From positions 2,242,001 through 2,306,000 of the forward strand of contig NZ_CP049905.1 of the NCBI RefSeq assembly GCF_011305535.1: a DNA stretch of 64,000 bases, read 5' to 3'. Every line of letters begins with the position of its first letter. Position 1 is the first letter of the stretch. Position numbers and translations under genes: made by a program. This document shows, one piece after another, positions 1 through 7,955 of this stretch. The notes beneath the pieces were generated by a model. The model saw only the letters and a program-made list of their open reading frames with translations. It ran no database searches and was not told where the DNA came from. The DNA comes from Diaphorobacter sp. HDW4B (GTDB taxonomy: Bacteria; Pseudomonadota; Gammaproteobacteria; Burkholderiales; Burkholderiaceae_C).

Positions 1-1071
1 ATAAGTGATCCGCCCAAACGGCGTGTCCACCTCCAGCCCCTTGAAGGCTTCCACCAGCTTGGCAGTCTCCGCACTGCCACCCGTCTTGCGCAGACCCGCC
101 GCGATCGACTGGATCGCGTTGTAGCCCACGATGGTGCCCAGACGCGGGTAGTCCTTGTACTTGGCCTGATAGGCGGCGAGAAACGCCTTGTGTTCGGGCG
201 TGTTGATCGAGTACCAAGGGTAGCCGGTCACGGTCCAGCCCACGGGTGCCTCTTTTTTCAGCGGATCGAGATATTCCGGCTCGGCGGTCAGCAGACCGAC
301 CACTTCGCGGCCCTTGAACAGGCCGCGTGTGTTGCCTTCCCGCACGAACTTGCCCATATCGGTTGCAAAAAGCACGTTGAAGATCGCATCCGGCTTGGAG
401 TCGGCAAGCGCCTGCACCACACTGCCCGCATCGATCTTGCCCAGAGCAGGTGCCTGCTCGGCCACGAATTCGATGTCCGGCTGCTTTTCCTTCATGAGCT
501 TCTTGAAGGTGGCGACCGCAGATTGTCCGTATTCGTAGCTGGGATAGACAATCGCCCAGCGCTTCTTGTTGAGCTTGAGCGCTTCGGGCACCAGCATGGC
601 GACCTGCATGTAGGTCGAAGCGCGCAGGCGATACGTGTAGGGGTTGCCCTCCGCCCAGACGATCTTGTCGGTCAGCGGCTCGGACGCAAGGAAGAAGCGC
701 TGTTTCTGCTTGGAGTAATCCGTCAGCGCCAGACCCACGTGCGAGAGAAAGCTGCCGGTCAGCACGTCGATCTTCTCGCGGGTGTACAGCTCCTCGGCCG
801 CGCGCACGGCGTCCGCCGGGTTGCCGCTGTCGTCGCGGATGACGAGCTGCAGCTTCTTGCCCGCAATGCCGCCGGCCTTGTTGACCTGCTCCACCGCCAG
901 TTCCATGCCCTTCTTGTAGGGCTCCAGAAAGGCGGGCTGGGCCTTGTAGCTGTTGATTTCACCGATCTTGATGACCTCGGCGGCCAGGGAATGAGATGCC
1001 AGCACATAGCCCGCCACGGGGAGCGCGAGGCGCAATTTCGACCATTTTTGCGAGCTTTTGACTACCGTCAT
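1..1071 (-). CDS. Branched-chain amino acid ABC transporter substrate-binding protein (3' end beyond window)
   Basis: Periplasmic binding protein of the LivK/Peripla_BP_6 type, which delivers small organic solutes (amino acids, amides or aromatic acids) to an inner-membrane ABC permease. Reading the complement from 1071 gives an N-terminal signal sequence with a hydrophobic stretch ending in LASHSLAAE, then the family pattern IKIGEINSY, NKAGGIAGKKLQL and DSGNPADAVRAAEEL. The frame stays open to position 1, so the C-terminus lies outside the window after 357 codons. Two in-frame ATGs compete. The one at 1071 is 7 bases from AAGGAG (1079-1084, complement), whereas the one at 1077 is only one base away, so 1071 is preferred. 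It is divergent from fpr. The ligand cannot be told from sequence. Confidence 0.9.
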   Translation of the reverse strand, partial: MTVVKSSQKWSKLRLALPVAGYVLASHSLAAEVIKIGEINSYKAQPAFLEPYKKGMELAVEQVNKAGGIAGKKLQLVIRDDSGNPADAVRAAEELYTREKIDVLTGSFLSHVGLALTDYSKQKQRFFLASEPLTDKIVWAEGNPYTYRLRASTYMQVAMLVPEALKLNKKRWAIVYPSYEYGQSAVATFKKLMKEKQPDIEFVAEQAPALGKIDAGSVVQALADSKPDAIFNVLFATDMGKFVREGNTRGLFKGREVVGLLTAEPEYLDPLKKEAPVGWTVTGYPWYSINTPEHKAFLAAYQAKYKDYPRLGTIVGYNAIQSIAAGLRKTGGSAETAKLVEAFKGLEVDTPFGRITY

Positions 1072-1282
1072 CGTCATTCTCCTTATCACTAATTGATCTC
1101 AAAACAAGGCCATGCAATGTACCCGGAAGTTAGTATTTATCCGAAAATAAGTAATTCGTAGTCCGCGAGGCCACTGCCAAGAGCCAGGCAACCAGTTTTA
1201 CCCAAGCTCTCAGTTTCCAAGCGTGTTTTTATCGGCAGGCATTGTTTTTTTCCTGCCCCTGTTTATTCGCTATCCAACGAAC

Positions 1283-2056
1283 ATGAGTGCATTTCTCGAA
1301 GAAACCGTCCTCTCGGTACACCACTGGACGGACCGCCTTTTCTCCTTCACCACCACCCGCGACACGTCGCTGCGGTTCTCCAACGGCCATTTCACCATGA
1401 TCGGCCTGAAGGTGGACGGCAAGAATCTGCTGCGCGCCTACTCCATCGCCAGCCCGAACTACGAGGAACACCTCGAGTTCCTGTCGATCAAGGTGCCGGA
1501 CGGCCCACTGACCTCCAAGCTGCAGAACATCCAGGTGGGCGACAAGATCATCGTCGGCAAGAAGCCCACGGGCACGCTGCTGATCGACTACCTCTTGCCC
1601 GGCAAGAACCTGTACCTGATCGGCACCGGCACGGGCCTGGCCCCCTGGCTGGCCGTGGCGCGCGATCCCGAAACGTACGAGCAGTACGACAAGGTGGTGG
1701 TGGTGCACGGCGTGCGTCACGCCAACGAACTGGCCTATCAGGACCTGTTCGAGAAGGAACTGCCCGAGCACGAACTGCTGGGCGAAATCATCAAGGACAA
1801 GCTGGTCTACTACCCCACGGTCACCCGTGAGGAGTTCCGCAACCACGGTCGCATCTCCACGCAGATCAACGACGGCAAGTTCCCGCAGAACATCGGCCTG
1901 CCCGATCTGAACCCCGAGACCGACCGCGTGATGCTGTGCGGCAGCCCCGCCATGCTGTCCGAGTTGAAGGAACTGCTGGAAAAACGCGGTTTCAAGGAAG
2001 GCAACACCACCACGCCGGGCGACTTCGTGATCGAACGCGCATTCGTCGAAAAGTAA
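1283..2056 (+). CDS. fpr: Ferredoxin--NADP(+) reductase
   Basis: Cytoplasmic FAD enzyme that exchanges electrons between NADPH and ferredoxin or flavodoxin, feeding Fe-S assembly and the oxidative stress response. The 257-residue length is normal for the bacterial subclass. The FAD-binding motif RAYSIAS is at 51-57, the pyrophosphate/NADP loop GTGTGLAPW at 114-122, VHGVR at 141-145 and MLCGSP at 217-222. The C-terminus ends in ERAFVEK, as in Azotobacter-type FprA. An in-frame start at 1223 would add a hydrophobic N-terminus not found in the family, so the ATG at 1283 (MSAFLEET) is used. It is monocistronic and followed by two hairpins at 2070-2139. Confidence 0.95.
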   Translation: MSAFLEETVLSVHHWTDRLFSFTTTRDTSLRFSNGHFTMIGLKVDGKNLLRAYSIASPNYEEHLEFLSIKVPDGPLTSKLQNIQVGDKIIVGKKPTGTLLIDYLLPGKNLYLIGTGTGLAPWLAVARDPETYEQYDKVVVVHGVRHANELAYQDLFEKELPEHELLGEIIKDKLVYYPTVTREEFRNHGRISTQINDGKFPQNIGLPDLNPETDRVMLCGSPAMLSELKELLEKRGFKEGNTTTPGDFVIERAFVEK

Positions 2057-2069
2057 TTCCCCAAGCAAA

Positions 2070-2092
2070 AAGAGACTCTTCGCGAGTCTCTT
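2070..2092. terminator. Inverted repeat downstream of fpr
   Basis: A perfect 9-base stem (AAGAGACTC/GAGTCTCTT) with a 5-base loop lies 14 bases past the fpr stop. On the minus strand it is followed by five T residues, so it could act as a terminator for leftward transcripts. On the plus strand the T-run is poor. Confidence 0.55.
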
Positions 2093-2100
2093 GTCTGTTC

Positions 2101-2139
2101 AAAGCGCTGCCAATACCGATTGGCGGCGCTTTTTATTTT
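2101..2139 (+). terminator. Rho-independent terminator of fpr
   Basis: A 14-base stem with one G-T wobble (arms 2101-2114 and 2119-2132), a 4-base loop and a following TTTTTATTTT run. It lies between fpr and the convergent small membrane protein gene. Confidence 0.85.
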
Positions 2140-2167
2140 GCGGGGATGATCGGGACCCGTTTTGGGA

Positions 2168-2524
2168 TTATCTGGTGCTCAGCTTGAGCGCGCTGCCCGC
2201 TGGTGCGATGCCAAGGCCGGACATGGTGGACGACATCTGCGCGACGCCGCTGCCGATGAGGCCGTTGCTGTCCATGTGTTCCGGCGCCTGAATGCCCTGC
2301 GCTGCCTGAGCGGCCAACGCTGCGGCGACATTGCGGCGGCTGGATTCCTTGGCCTGCTCGGGCGCACCGGCTGCATGCGCCGCGCCAAAGCCCGGCATCA
2401 TCATCCACGCGCCCGCCAGTGCGACCATGCACATCGCCAACGCTGCGATGGCGACCCAGAGCCAGCGTGCGGACACGCCAGCTTGCATGGGTGGCGCCAC
2501 TGGCGCAGTCGAGTTCAAATCCAT
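2168..2524 (-). CDS. Small single-pass membrane protein, unknown function
   Basis: A 118-residue protein that I do not recognise. It has a short Pro/Ala-rich N-terminus, one strong hydrophobic helix (WLWVAIAALAMCMVALAGAW, about residues 22-41), then a methionine/glycine patch and an Ala/Gln-rich tail, which suggests an inner-membrane protein with most of its length on one side. The start is uncertain: the ATG at 2524 is given, but a GTG at 2530 lies 4 bases after AGGA. It is convergent with fpr. The roughly 160 bases between it and the YihY gene hold only its upstream region. Confidence 0.6.
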   Translation of the reverse strand: MDLNSTAPVAPPMQAGVSARWLWVAIAALAMCMVALAGAWMMMPGFGAAHAAGAPEQAKESSRRNVAAALAAQAAQGIQAPEHMDSNGLIGSGVAQMSSTMSGLGIAPAGSALKLSTR

Positions 2525-2685
2525 AGACACAAAATCCTGAGAAACTTTATTTGCATATAGCCTTTGATAGGCAATTAGCAATTGGTGCAAAGGTTAACGG
2601 TCCTTCGTGACACTTTGGGCAGCAGGTGCTGTAAGTGAAGTAAGCAGCTGTGTACGCCTTTTCTCCCGCAATGTGTCTAGGGAAA

Positions 2686-3645
2686 CTACGAAGTTCGCAC
2701 CTCGCTCAGAGGAGGACTGGCTGCACTGTTACTTCTTGCCAGCTGCTTTTTCTCGTCGTCTTCCTCCTGCAACGCACGCGCGACGCTGGCGGCAAAAAGC
2801 AACACGGCGGCGGAAAAATACATCCACATCAGCAACACCACCAGCGAACCGGCAGCGCCATAGGCAGACACCACGGCCGCCGTGGACAGGTAGTAAGCCA
2901 GCGCTTGTTTGCCGCCGGTGAACAGGATCGCCCCCACAAACGCGCCGATCCACAAAAAGCGCAGACGCGGTGCAGCCGGCCCGCCGATGCGCATCATCCC
3001 CACAAACAGCGCCATCGCCACACCAAAGGCAATCAGCTCGTTGACCAGTTGCAGCAGCGTGCCCGAGCCAAAGGGCAGCCAGTCGCTCGCCCAGGTCGCA
3101 ACCATTTTGATGGCCGTGGACACCACCAGCGAAATCAGCAGCAGAAAGCCGATCGCCATGATGTAGGCCAGCCCGCGCAGGCGCAGCGAGGCGATGTTCC
3201 ACCACGCTGGCTTGTCCGTTTTTTCAGGCTCTTTGCCGTTGTTCCACAGACGCTGCAGCGAGCTTTGCAACTCCACGAACACGCCCGACGCGCCCGAAAG
3301 CAGCAGCACGAAACCCGCGATGGACGCAAACCAGCCCTGCGACGGATTGCGGGCGCTGGACAAGGCCATCTGCACCACCTCCGCACCGCGCTCGCCCACC
3401 ACGCTGCTGACCTGCTCCAGCAGATTGGTCTCCAGATACGACTTGTCGATCCACCAGCTCAGCACACCCACCAACACCAGCAGTAGGGGCGCGAGGCTCA
3501 ACATGCCGTAGAACGACATCGCGGCGCTCATGCGCAGACCGTCGGCGTCGAGCCACAGACGCACCGCGCGCACCAGCGGATCGGCCACCGCCATGACATG
3601 TTTGCCCCAATCGATGACGCGCTGCGTGAGAGAAGAAGAACTCAT
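2686..3645 (-). CDS. YihY/BrkB-family inner membrane protein
   Basis: A 319-residue polytopic membrane protein of the YihY (formerly BrkB, wrongly RNase BN) family, whose function is not settled. At least six hydrophobic segments are visible. Family signatures include GLRMSAAMSFYGMLSLAPLLL near residues 40-60 (conserved AaxlSfya-type motif), GFVLLLSGASGVFVELQSSLQRLWN in the middle and YGAAGSLVVLLMWMYFSAAVLLFAASVARAL near the C-terminus, before a charged tail EEDDEKKQ. The ATG at 3645 (MSSSSLTQ) is used because the upstream extension to 4125 is antisense to aroK. Its start is about 100 bases from the divergent aroK. Confidence 0.88.
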   Translation of the reverse strand: MSSSSLTQRVIDWGKHVMAVADPLVRAVRLWLDADGLRMSAAMSFYGMLSLAPLLLVLVGVLSWWIDKSYLETNLLEQVSSVVGERGAEVVQMALSSARNPSQGWFASIAGFVLLLSGASGVFVELQSSLQRLWNNGKEPEKTDKPAWWNIASLRLRGLAYIMAIGFLLLISLVVSTAIKMVATWASDWLPFGSGTLLQLVNELIAFGVAMALFVGMMRIGGPAAPRLRFLWIGAFVGAILFTGGKQALAYYLSTAAVVSAYGAAGSLVVLLMWMYFSAAVLLFAASVARALQEEDDEKKQLARSNSAASPPLSEVRTS

Positions 3646-3745
3646 CCGACCATTGTGCGGTGGATGCTTTCCCTCACATGTCAGAGCAGGCCGACAAGAC
3701 CGATAAACTCGGGCCATCGGACAAAGACAGGATTCCTTTTTCATC

Positions 3746-4267
3746 ATGCGCAAGCGCTGCTCGTTGGTCGGCATGCCCGGCTCCGGAAAATCCACGGTAG
3801 GACGCCAGCTCGCGCGCCGTCTGGACGTGCCCTTCATCGATCTGGACCAGCGACTGGAAGAAGTGCTGGGCTCCACCATCCGCCAGTATTTCGAGGAACA
3901 GGGCGAAGAAGCTTTTCGCGACCGCGAGGCCCAACTGCTGGCCGAACTGACCGCCGCGCCCGGCGACATGATTCTCTCGACCGGCGGCGGTGCCGTGCTG
4001 CGCGAGGAAAACCGCAGCCACCTGCTTTCAGGCGGCGGCAGCGTGATGTATCTGCGCGCCACGCCCGACGAAATCTTCAAGCGCATCCGCCACGACAAGA
4101 CCCGCCCGCTGCTGCAGGTGGCCAATCCGCTGCAGCGCCTGCGCGATCTCTACGCCGTGCGCGACCCGCTGTATCGCGCCTCGTCGCACTACGTGATCGA
4201 GACCGGCCGCCCGATGGTGAATACGCTGGTCAACATGATCGTGATGCAGTTGGAGATGGAGCAGTAA
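3746..4267 (+). CDS. aroK: Shikimate kinase
   Basis: Phosphorylates shikimate with ATP to shikimate-3-phosphate in the chorismate pathway (cytoplasm). The 173-residue protein has the Walker A motif GMPGSGKST at 9-17, the substrate-binding DLDQRLE segment, FRDRE, a GGG triplet before AVLREEN, the lid arginine in KTRPLL and YRASSHYVIETGR near the C-terminus. The start has an AGGAT box about 11 bases upstream. In most betaproteobacteria aroK sits next to aroB. Here it stands alone between a YihY gene and a convergent GntR gene, so this could be a second copy or a rearranged locus. Confidence 0.92.
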   Translation: MRKRCSLVGMPGSGKSTVGRQLARRLDVPFIDLDQRLEEVLGSTIRQYFEEQGEEAFRDREAQLLAELTAAPGDMILSTGGGAVLREENRSHLLSGGGSVMYLRATPDEIFKRIRHDKTRPLLQVANPLQRLRDLYAVRDPLYRASSHYVIETGRPMVNTLVNMIVMQLEMEQ

Positions 4268-4275
4268 GAACCTGT

Positions 4276-4965
4276 TCAGCGCGACAGGTACTTGCCTTCG
4301 TAGATCCGGCGCGCCTGCAGCATGTGGCCGAGCGCGAGCTGCATGAGCGCTTCGCGGTCGCAGCGCGCGATCGCGTCGACCATCTGCTCGTGCTCCTCGC
4401 AGGCCCGCGACAGCGCCGACTGATCGGTGATCGCATAGGCACGCGCCGGAAAGCTCAGCCAGTCATGCAGGCGGATCGACTCTTCGATGTAGGGGTTGTC
4501 GCAAAGCCCGAAAAACAAGCGGTGGAACGCCATGTTGGCACGGTGGATGGCGATCAGATCACCCGATTGCGCGGCCTCGGCATGGGCGGCTGACGCATCG
4601 CGCACGGCCTGCAGGCGCTCGGGCGACACCGGCAGCGGCATGGCCTCCACCGCCGCGCGATGCAGCACCGAGCGGAAGTGGTACAGCGCCTCCAGACTCG
4701 CGGCGTCGAAGCGCCGGATGCGCGCGCCCACATGCGGCGGCTTGACCACCACGCCCAGACGCTGCAGCTCCACCAGCGCCGCGCGCACCACATGGCGCTT
4801 GGCGTCGTAGTCCTCCATCAGGTGGTCTTCGATCAGGCGCGTGCTCGGCAGGATGATGCCGCGAATGATGTCCGTCTCGATGGCCTCGATCACGGCGGCC
4901 ACGGGCGGTGGCAGCTCGGCATGAGGGAAGACACCCAGGTCTTTTTTCGAAGAGTTGCGGGACAT
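4276..4965 (-). CDS. GntR-family transcriptional regulator (FCD domain)
   Basis: A predicted DNA-binding regulator of about 229 residues. The winged-helix domain (DIIRGIILPSTRLIEDHLMEDYDAKRHVVRAALVELQRLGVV) is followed by an all-helical FCD ligand-binding domain carrying the HRANMAFHRLFFGLCDNPYI and CEEHEQMVDAI metal/ligand histidine motifs typical of FadR/VanR-like repressors. It is divergent from the aldehyde dehydrogenase at 5174, and an 11-base perfect inverted repeat lies between them, so it probably controls that catabolic block. No clear ribosome site distinguishes the ATG at 4965 (MSRNSSKK) from one at 5007. The effector is unknown. Confidence 0.85.
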   Translation of the reverse strand: MSRNSSKKDLGVFPHAELPPPVAAVIEAIETDIIRGIILPSTRLIEDHLMEDYDAKRHVVRAALVELQRLGVVVKPPHVGARIRRFDAASLEALYHFRSVLHRAAVEAMPLPVSPERLQAVRDASAAHAEAAQSGDLIAIHRANMAFHRLFFGLCDNPYIEESIRLHDWLSFPARAYAITDQSALSRACEEHEQMVDAIARCDREALMQLALGHMLQARRIYEGKYLSR

Positions 4966-5050
4966 AAGAACTTGATCACGGTTGCGGTATGAAGCCCTGA
5001 AGGCCATGCCGATTCAAAGGTCGAAGTGCCGCAAGTGACTGCTGCACGGG

Positions 5051-5131
5051 CGGTTTTTCGGTCGACACTTTTATCAATAATTTCATCACAAAAAACGGCG
5101 ACAACGTGCTTGTTGAACTTCCGAAAAACCG
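5051..5131. promoter_or_regulatory. Divergent promoter region with long-range inverted repeat
   Basis: CGGTTTTTCGG at 5051-5061 is repeated exactly inverted as CCGAAAAACCG at 5121-5131, with a 59-base AT-richer spacer. The pair lies between gntR (minus) and the aldehyde dehydrogenase (plus). The arms could be two operator sites, or ends of a loop, for the adjacent GntR regulator. That role is inferred. Confidence 0.45.
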
Positions 5132-5173
5132 TCTCTAGACTGCGCCTGCTTTCACGAATTTCCCAGGACAGTC

Positions 5174-6613
5174 ATGGCCTCCAACACCAGCAGCATCAAC
5201 GAACTCATCAGCACCAACCCCGCCACCGGCGAAGAGATCGCCCGCGTTCCCGTCACCTCCATCGAGGAACTGGACGCGGCCGTCGAGCGCGCCTGGCAGG
5301 CCTTCCACCACTCGGGCTGGAAGGAGCTGCTGCCGCACAAACGCGCGCTCGTGCTCAACAAGATTGCCGACGGTCTCGTGGCCGAAAAGGAATCGCTCGC
5401 GCGCCTGCAGATGGCCGACAACGGCAAGCCGCTGGGCGAATGCCGCGGCATGGTGGAGTCCGCCATCGGCACCTTCCGCTACTACGCCGGCGTGTGCGAA
5501 ACGCTGGAAACCGACGTGACGCCGTCGCGTGGCGATTATGTCTCTTTCACGGTGCTGGAGCCGTTCGGGGTGATTGCGGCCATCACGCCATGGAACTCGC
5601 CCATCATGAACGACGCGACCAAGGTCGCCCCCGCGCTGGCCGCTGGCAACGCGGTGCTGCTCAAGCCATCAGAAGATTCGCCGCTGCTCGGCCCTGAACT
5701 GGCCCGCATCGCGCTGGCTGCGGGCCTGCCCGCCGATCTGCTGCAGGTCGTGCAAGGTCGCGGTGCGGACGTGGGCGCGGCGCTGGTCGCCCATCCCGGC
5801 GTGCGCATGGTTTCGTTCACCGGCGGCACCATGTCGGGCCGCGCGATTGCGCGTGTTGCGGGCGACAAGCTGATCCCTACCGCGCTCGAACTCGGCGGCA
5901 AGTCACCGCACGTGGTGTTTGCCGATGCGGATCGTGAACACGCTGTGGCTGCCGTCGTCGCGGGCATCTTCGGCTCGGCAGGCCAGTCCTGCGTGGCCGG
6001 TTCGCGCCTGTTCATCGAAGCCAGCATTTACGACGAAGTGCTCGCGCAGGTCGTGGCCCGCGCCAAGACCATCCGCGTGGCCGCACCTGACGCGGACGGC
6101 GTGGAAATGGGCCCGCTCGCCTCGTTCCACCACCGCGAACGCGTGGCCCGCTTTGTGGACCGCGCACGCGAAGAAGGCGGTCGCATTCTGTGCGGCGGCG
6201 AAGCACCGACCGGCGGCGAATTCGACAAGGGCGCGTACTACCTTCCCACCGTGATCGACGGTCTCGGCTACGACGCTGTCTCGTGCCAGGAAGAAGCCTT
6301 CGGCCCGGTGCTGGTGGCGCTGCCGTTCAAGGACGAAGCCGACCTGATCGCCCAAGCCAACGGCACGGCATTTGGCCTGGCCTGCGGCATCTGGACCGAG
6401 AGCTTCAAGAAGGCCTGGCGCATCGGCCGCGCGCTCGAAGCGGGTTCGGTGTGGATCAACACCTACAAGCAGTCGGTGACGAGCACGCCGTTCGGTGGCT
6501 TCAAGAACAGCGGCATCGGGCGTGAAAAGGGTATCGACGGCATGAAGCTCTACGCCCAAGTGAAGTCCATGTATTTCGGACTCCATTCCCAACCGTTGGC
6601 CGTGGCGAAGTGA
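5174..6613 (+). CDS. NAD(P)-dependent aldehyde dehydrogenase
   Basis: Oxidises an aldehyde to the carboxylic acid with NAD(P)+. The 479-residue protein has the standard ALDH layout: nucleotide-fold residues TPWNSP (N141) and LLKPSE (K164), FTGGTMSG, the general base E239 in LELGGKSP, and the catalytic cysteine C273 in GQSCVAGSR, with EEAFGPVL and FGGFKNSGIGREKG later. The start follows AGGACAGTC. It is the first gene of a block with a 3-hydroxyisobutyrate-dehydrogenase-like enzyme and a Bug receptor, which suggests uptake and oxidation of a small hydroxy or carboxylic acid. The exact substrate cannot be assigned. Confidence 0.93.
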   Translation: MASNTSSINELISTNPATGEEIARVPVTSIEELDAAVERAWQAFHHSGWKELLPHKRALVLNKIADGLVAEKESLARLQMADNGKPLGECRGMVESAIGTFRYYAGVCETLETDVTPSRGDYVSFTVLEPFGVIAAITPWNSPIMNDATKVAPALAAGNAVLLKPSEDSPLLGPELARIALAAGLPADLLQVVQGRGADVGAALVAHPGVRMVSFTGGTMSGRAIARVAGDKLIPTALELGGKSPHVVFADADREHAVAAVVAGIFGSAGQSCVAGSRLFIEASIYDEVLAQVVARAKTIRVAAPDADGVEMGPLASFHHRERVARFVDRAREEGGRILCGGEAPTGGEFDKGAYYLPTVIDGLGYDAVSCQEEAFGPVLVALPFKDEADLIAQANGTAFGLACGIWTESFKKAWRIGRALEAGSVWINTYKQSVTSTPFGGFKNSGIGREKGIDGMKLYAQVKSMYFGLHSQPLAVAK

Positions 6614-6625
6614 TTTGACGTGGCA

Positions 6626-6725
6626 GGAAATGAAGAATCCCGTTGATGCGTCGTTGCGCGGCCTTGCCGTAGCGTTGCTACTGTCTGCGGCCACGCGCCT
6701 AGCCTGAACGGTCTTCTTCATTTCC
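6626..6725 (-). repeat. Structured intergenic repeat, copy A
   Basis: Read on the minus strand, this element has an outer stem GGAAATGAAGAA plus CCGTT (complement of 6714-6725 and 6707-6711) pairing with 6626-6637 and 6640-6644 across a 2x2 mismatch. It also has a middle stem GCGTGG/CCGCGC and the shared core GCAGACAG, TAGC-loop-GCTA hairpin, CGGCAAGG. The core matches copies B, C and D, while the stems have a different sequence. It fills most of the gap between the aldehyde dehydrogenase and the next gene. Confidence 0.75.
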
Positions 6726-6757
6726 ATGGGCTTCGCCCATCTTCTTTCTTATTTTTT
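6726..6757 (+). terminator. Rho-independent terminator after the aldehyde dehydrogenase
   Basis: A 6-base stem ATGGGC/GCCCAT with a TTC loop (6726-6740) is followed by a pyrimidine run ending in seven T residues. It directly abuts copy A of the structured repeat. Confidence 0.7.
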
Positions 6758-6759
6758 TG

Positions 6760-6790
6760 GCGCTGCTGATTTTTTGGGCAGCGCTGTTTT
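6760..6790 (+). terminator. Second hairpin, just before the ribosome site of the next gene
   Basis: GCGCTGC (6760-6766) pairs with GCAGCGC (6778-6784), followed by TGTTTT. It ends only a few bases before the GGAG ribosome site (6793-6796) of the dehydrogenase at 6803. It may be a terminator or a translational control hairpin rather than a simple gene end. Confidence 0.5.
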
Positions 6791-6802
6791 CCGGAGTTTT
6801 TT

Positions 6803-7702
6803 ATGTCTACCACTCCAACAGTCGCCATCTACGGTCTTGGCAACATGGGTTTTCCGTTGGCCGAGCGCGTGGGAGCGAAGTTCGCCACGCAGGTGTTCGA
6901 CCTCGACGCTGCGGCGCTGGCACGTGCCAAGGAAAAATTTGGCGGCGTAGCGATCACTTCGCCTGAGGATCTGAAGAACACCAGCATCGTCGTGCTGTGC
7001 CTGCCCAACCCCACGATCTCGCTGGCCGTGCTTGCGCAGATCGCGCCGCAACTGCCCAAGGGTGCCGTGGTGCTGGAGACCAGCACGGTGAACCCCGAGC
7101 ACATCCATGCCGAGCAGAAGGTGCTCGCGCCTTTCGGCATAGATGTGGTGGACGCATCCATCATGGCCGGTGTCGGCCAGATGGTGGCGGGCAGCGCATC
7201 GCTGGCGCTCGGCGGTGACGAAAAGGCCATCGAACGCGCCCAGGGCGTGCTCGATGCAATCGCCACCAAGCAGGTCTATTTCGGCGCGCTCGGCGCGGGT
7301 GCCGCAGCCAAGGTGATCAACAACGCCGTCGCGCACGCCGTGATGATCGTCGTGGCCGAAGCCGGTGCCATGGCCACCGCCTCGGGCGTAGACACGCAAA
7401 AGCTGATCGCCCTGCTGTCCGACGCGCAAATGGGCCTGCACCGCCCGCTGACCTACCGCTACGCCGACCGCATCGTCAAGGGCGACTACGCAGGCGGCAT
7501 GCCGCTCGACGCCGCCCGCAAGGACTCCGTGCTCGCACTGCAACTGGCGCAAACGCTGAACGTCCCCCTGTTCGCGATCCAAGGCTCGCACAGCGTCTAC
7601 GACATGGGCGTCGCCGCAGGCTATGGGCGTGACGACTACGCAGTCGTAGCCAAGCTCTGGGCCGACTGGGGTTGCCCCACGGTTCCGACAGAAAAGGCAT
7701 AA
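6803..7702 (+). CDS. NAD(P)-dependent oxidoreductase, 3-hydroxyisobutyrate dehydrogenase family
   Basis: A beta-hydroxyacid dehydrogenase of 299 residues. The N-terminal Rossmann motif GLGNMG is at 11-16, the acidic D33 of VFDLD favours NAD over NADP, the substrate loop DASIMAGVGQ is at 117-126, and the catalytic lysine is K170 in GAAAKVINN. The all-helical C-terminal domain ends near MGVAAGYGRDDYA. GGAG lies 6 bases before the ATG. It probably oxidises a 3-hydroxy acid to a semialdehyde or keto acid that the neighbouring aldehyde dehydrogenase then uses; this coupling is inferred from gene order. Two hairpins separate the two genes, so they may not be cotranscribed constitutively. Confidence 0.9.
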   Translation: MSTTPTVAIYGLGNMGFPLAERVGAKFATQVFDLDAAALARAKEKFGGVAITSPEDLKNTSIVVLCLPNPTISLAVLAQIAPQLPKGAVVLETSTVNPEHIHAEQKVLAPFGIDVVDASIMAGVGQMVAGSASLALGGDEKAIERAQGVLDAIATKQVYFGALGAGAAAKVINNAVAHAVMIVVAEAGAMATASGVDTQKLIALLSDAQMGLHRPLTYRYADRIVKGDYAGGMPLDAARKDSVLALQLAQTLNVPLFAIQGSHSVYDMGVAAGYGRDDYAVVAKLWADWGCPTVPTEKA

Positions 7703-7744
7703 CAAACAACACCCAAGCTGAGGACTTCGATTCCCCAACAGCAG

Positions 7745-7915
7745 GCCCACGCAGTGGGCAAGCGCCTGGAACCGTCACCCCAACGGCGAGACAGGGCTTG
7801 AGACGAGGCGTCGCCGACGCAGACAGTACTTCGGTACGGCAAGGAGGCGCAACGAAGGATCAAGCCCTGTATCGCCGCCTCTGCACGAATGACCCATCGA
7901 AGCCGCAAGGCTTCG
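7745..7915 (+). repeat. Structured intergenic repeat, copy B
   Basis: About 170 bases in plus orientation. A leading hairpin GCCCAC-GCA-GTGGGC (7745-7759) is followed by an outer stem ACAGGGCTTGA/TCAAGCCCTGT (7791-7801 and 7860-7870), a middle stem CGCC/GGCG, an inner GTAC-TTCG-GTAC hairpin (7826-7837) inside the shared core, and a trailing hairpin CGAAGCC-GCAA-GGCTTCG (7898-7915). It fills the gap between the dehydrogenase and the Bug receptor gene. No protein-coding signal is seen. Confidence 0.8.
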
Positions 7916-7955
7916 TAAGTACAAGCAAACAAACGATCAAACAAAGGAGACTCGC

